In this document: positions 41,421 to 42,816 of the stretch, piece by piece
Layout of the letters: the number at the start of each line of letters is the position of its first letter
How positions within the stretch are numbered: the stretch's first letter is position 1
Origin: Bacteroidota bacterium
GTDB taxonomy: Bacteria > Bacteroidota > Bacteroidia > Palsa-948
Length of the DNA: 42,816 nucleotides
Reading direction: 5' to 3'
Assembly (NCBI GenBank): GCA_016213435.1
Contig: JACRAL010000038.1
Span: 1-42,816, forward strand
Translations under genes and position numbers: made by a program
Notes under the pieces: generated by a model
Told to the model about the DNA's origin: nothing
What the model saw: the letters and a program-made list of their open reading frames with translations, nothing else
Databases searched by the model: none

Positions 41421-42647
41421 ATGAAAAAAATTATTGTTAGTTCGTGGCTTTTAATTATTGGCTCTTTGCTTTACTCCCAGCAAATTACCACAGATAATAT
41501 CAAAAAACATATCCAATATCTATCAAGCGATGAGCTCAAAGGAAGAGGTACCGGTTCATCGGAAGAATTGGTAGCTGCTACTTACATAAGCAAACAATTT
41601 AAAAAATTAAAACTTGAGCCCAAAGGAGATAATAACAATTATTTTTTCTCTTATCAATTTAAGAAACCTCAAAATTCGCGCGACACCGTTGGAGGCGCAC
41701 TTGTTTCCTCGCGCAATGTGGTTGGCTATCTTGATAATAAAGCAGATTATACCGTCATCATCGGAGGACATTTTGATCATCTCGGAATGGGAATGGATCA
41801 TAATTCATCTGATGAACATCCGGAAGGAAAAATTCACAACGGTGCAGATGACAATGCATCGGGAGTTGCCGGTGTAATTGAACTTGCAAGATATTTTTCT
41901 CAGAATAAGAAAAACGAAAAATTTAATTTTCTATTCATTTGTTTTTCAGGAGAAGAACTGGGACTGGTCGGTTCAAAAAAATTCTGCGAGAACCCTACGA
42001 TTGATTTTTTGAAAGTAAATTACATGATCAACATGGATATGATCGGACGACTCTCAGATTCAACAAATAAAATTGTTGTCTTTGGCGTAGGAACTTCTGC
42101 CGATTGGATTCCTGTTCTTGATAAAACAAATTCTGATTTCAAAATAAAAAAAGACAGTGCCGGAATGGGTCCCAGCGACCAGACATCTTTCTATCTCAAG
42201 AATATCCCTGCAGTTCATTTTTTTACAGGGCAGCATATAGATTATCACAAACCAACCGATAAATTTGAAAAAATAAATTTCAATGGTGAGAAAAAAGTTT
42301 TGGGCTACATCGTTAAAGTGATTGAGGAAACAGAAAATCTTCCAAAGATGAAATTTCTTACTACAAGAAATCCTGAGCCCGTAAAAACGGCTCGCAAAGT
42401 TTCTCTCGGTCTCATGCCCGATTATACTTTTGAGGGTAAAGGGATGAAGATTGACGGAGTAACTAAAGGAAAACCAGGTGAGGCAGCAGGTGTTCTGCAA
42501 GGCGATTTACTTATTCAACTGGGAGAAGTTAAAATAGAAAAAATGAGTGATTACATGAAAGAGCTGGCAAAATTTAATAAAGGCGATACAGTAGAAGGCA
42601 CTCTTTTACGTGCAGGAAAAGAGGTGAAAGTGAAATTTATTTTTTGA
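41421..42647 (+). CDS. M28 family metallo-aminopeptidase with C-terminal PDZ domain
   Basis: Secreted zinc peptidase, 408 residues. Signal peptide about 1-19 (SWLLIIGSLLYSQ). Zinc ligands of the M28 fold are visible: His117 in GGHFDHLG, the Asp pair 143-144 in NGADDNASG, the Glu pair 178-179 in FSGEELGL (general base plus ligand), Asp206 in NMDMIGR and His276 in IDYHKPTD. A PDZ domain occupies about 330-408 (GLMPDYTFEGKGMKIDGV, GKPGEAAGVLQGDLLIQLG), a usual pairing in Bacteroidota for clipping peptides in the periplasm or outside the cell. It is the last complete gene in the window. Confidence 0.9.
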   Translation: MKKIIVSSWLLIIGSLLYSQQITTDNIKKHIQYLSSDELKGRGTGSSEELVAATYISKQFKKLKLEPKGDNNNYFFSYQFKKPQNSRDTVGGALVSSRNVVGYLDNKADYTVIIGGHFDHLGMGMDHNSSDEHPEGKIHNGADDNASGVAGVIELARYFSQNKKNEKFNFLFICFSGEELGLVGSKKFCENPTIDFLKVNYMINMDMIGRLSDSTNKIVVFGVGTSADWIPVLDKTNSDFKIKKDSAGMGPSDQTSFYLKNIPAVHFFTGQHIDYHKPTDKFEKINFNGEKKVLGYIVKVIEETENLPKMKFLTTRNPEPVKTARKVSLGLMPDYTFEGKGMKIDGVTKGKPGEAAGVLQGDLLIQLGEVKIEKMSDYMKELAKFNKGDTVEGTLLRAGKEVKVKFIF

Positions 42648-42690
42648 AAATGAAACGGATTGCTAATGCGACTCCTATTTAATCGAATGA

Positions 42691-42720
42691 ATTCCTCGCA
42701 GCTCTGCTGCGGGGTGGCTG
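42691..42720. repeat. REP-like hairpin next to the transposase start
   Basis: CCTCGCAGC (42694-42702), TCT loop and GCTGCGGGG (42706-42714): a 9 bp stem with one wobble, flanked by GAATT and TGGCTGTTAG. Lies 47 bp after the M28 stop and just before the transposase promoter. It may end the M28 transcript and may be the left end of the element. Confidence 0.55.
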
Positions 42721-42731
42721 TTAGTGTTTAG

Positions 42732-42739
42732 TATCTTTG
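42732..42739 (+). promoter_or_regulatory. transposase -7 box TATCTTTG, 4 nt from the GTG
   Basis: Exact TAnnTTTG match ending 4 nt before the GTG start, the same spacing as in pyrF and hemJ. Confidence 0.5.
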
Positions 42740-42743
42740 TTGT

Positions 42744-42816
42744 GTGAGTGAGCATATATATAAGCGACACAATAAAAATTTATTGTTGTATCATTTGGTT
42801 TGTCCTATAAAGTACC
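42744..42816 (+). CDS. IS200-like Y1 transposase, 5' end only (cut by the window)
   Basis: The frame opens with GTG at 42744 and reads VSEHIYKRHNKNLLLYHLVCPIKY up to the window edge. The LLLYHLVCPIKY stretch is the N-terminal strand of IS200/IS605-type Y1 (HUH) transposases, from my knowledge of that family (many start with LLxYHxVxxxKYR). In frame upstream is a TAG at 42729-42731, so GTG is the only plausible start. The catalytic HUH motif and Tyr would lie outside the window, so integrity is unknown. The hairpin at 42691 fits the ends such elements use. Confidence 0.7.
   Translation, partial: MSEHIYKRHNKNLLLYHLVCPIKY

Noticed and set aside
42694-42714. Standard rho-independent terminator after the M28 gene
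   Set aside because: The hairpin has no T-run after it; it is listed as a repeat, possibly with a terminator effect.

Overview
The window is a chromosomal segment of an uncultured or little-studied member of the Bacteroidota. The evidence is the type III glutamine synthetase, the PorE-like OmpA/PD40 protein and a type IX secretion (T9SS) C-terminal sorting domain, DUF2851, a fused SecDF, an HU-CCDC81/SPOR protein, and many copies of the Bacteroidota promoter element TAnnTTTG in place of E. coli-type -10 boxes. Ribosome binding sites of the Shine-Dalgarno type are not evident. The order or family cannot be fixed from this sequence.

Layout, left to right: a probable broken ORF fragment (1-208); kbl (-) divergent from glnA type III (+), each with its own promoter; PorE-like outer-membrane/periplasmic protein; purM, prfA and pyrF (+); a T9SS-exported GloVer-repeat protein (-) and a GIY-YIG protein (-), divergent from an Xre regulator; DUF2851, PspC, K+ channel and an rfbD-like reductase (+); rplU-rpmA, serS, gmhA, comM and a family 9 glycosyltransferase (+); a hotdog thioesterase (-) back to back with hemJ (+); a small membrane protein (+); HU-CCDC81/SPOR protein and kdsB (-); a DUF1571 protein with a LysM inserted (+); pgk (-); holB-ubiX (+); secDF (-); an alpha-2-macroglobulin-like giant protein, a small secreted protein, an MltD-type lytic transglycosylase, a deoxyhypusine-synthase homologue, a small lipoprotein and an M28 peptidase (+); and, cut by the right edge, the start of an IS200-like Y1 transposase gene.

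Most genes are housekeeping: nucleotide synthesis, translation, glycolysis, nitrogen assimilation and envelope biogenesis (Kdo, heptose and O-sugar synthesis, Sec export, peptidoglycan turnover, T9SS). No phage, plasmid, CRISPR, rRNA or tRNA is seen.

The unusual layer is a dense set of short repeats. About nineteen copies of a GC-rich palindromic element (outer arms CCTCACCCC / GGGGTGAGG, inner arms CCCCTCTCC / GGAGAGGGG) lie between genes and, more strikingly, inside the reading frames of glnA, pyrF, the DUF2851 gene (three times), the rfbD-like gene, kdsB, ubiX and the macroglobulin gene. They always keep the frame and encode Pro/Gly-rich loops such as [11 protein letters not shown] or SFRRGVGGEV. 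In at least four genes the element supplies the C-terminus and stop codon. A second group of AT-richer word repeats (AAGTTAC tandems, CTGCCAACTGCC, TCGTAGTTCG, CACGCTGAG...) has entered coding frames in the same way. A Y1-type transposase next to its own hairpin at the right edge is a candidate mobiliser. A second recurring feature is a TAnnTTTG-like box 3-5 nt before the start codon of several genes, which would give leaderless mRNAs.
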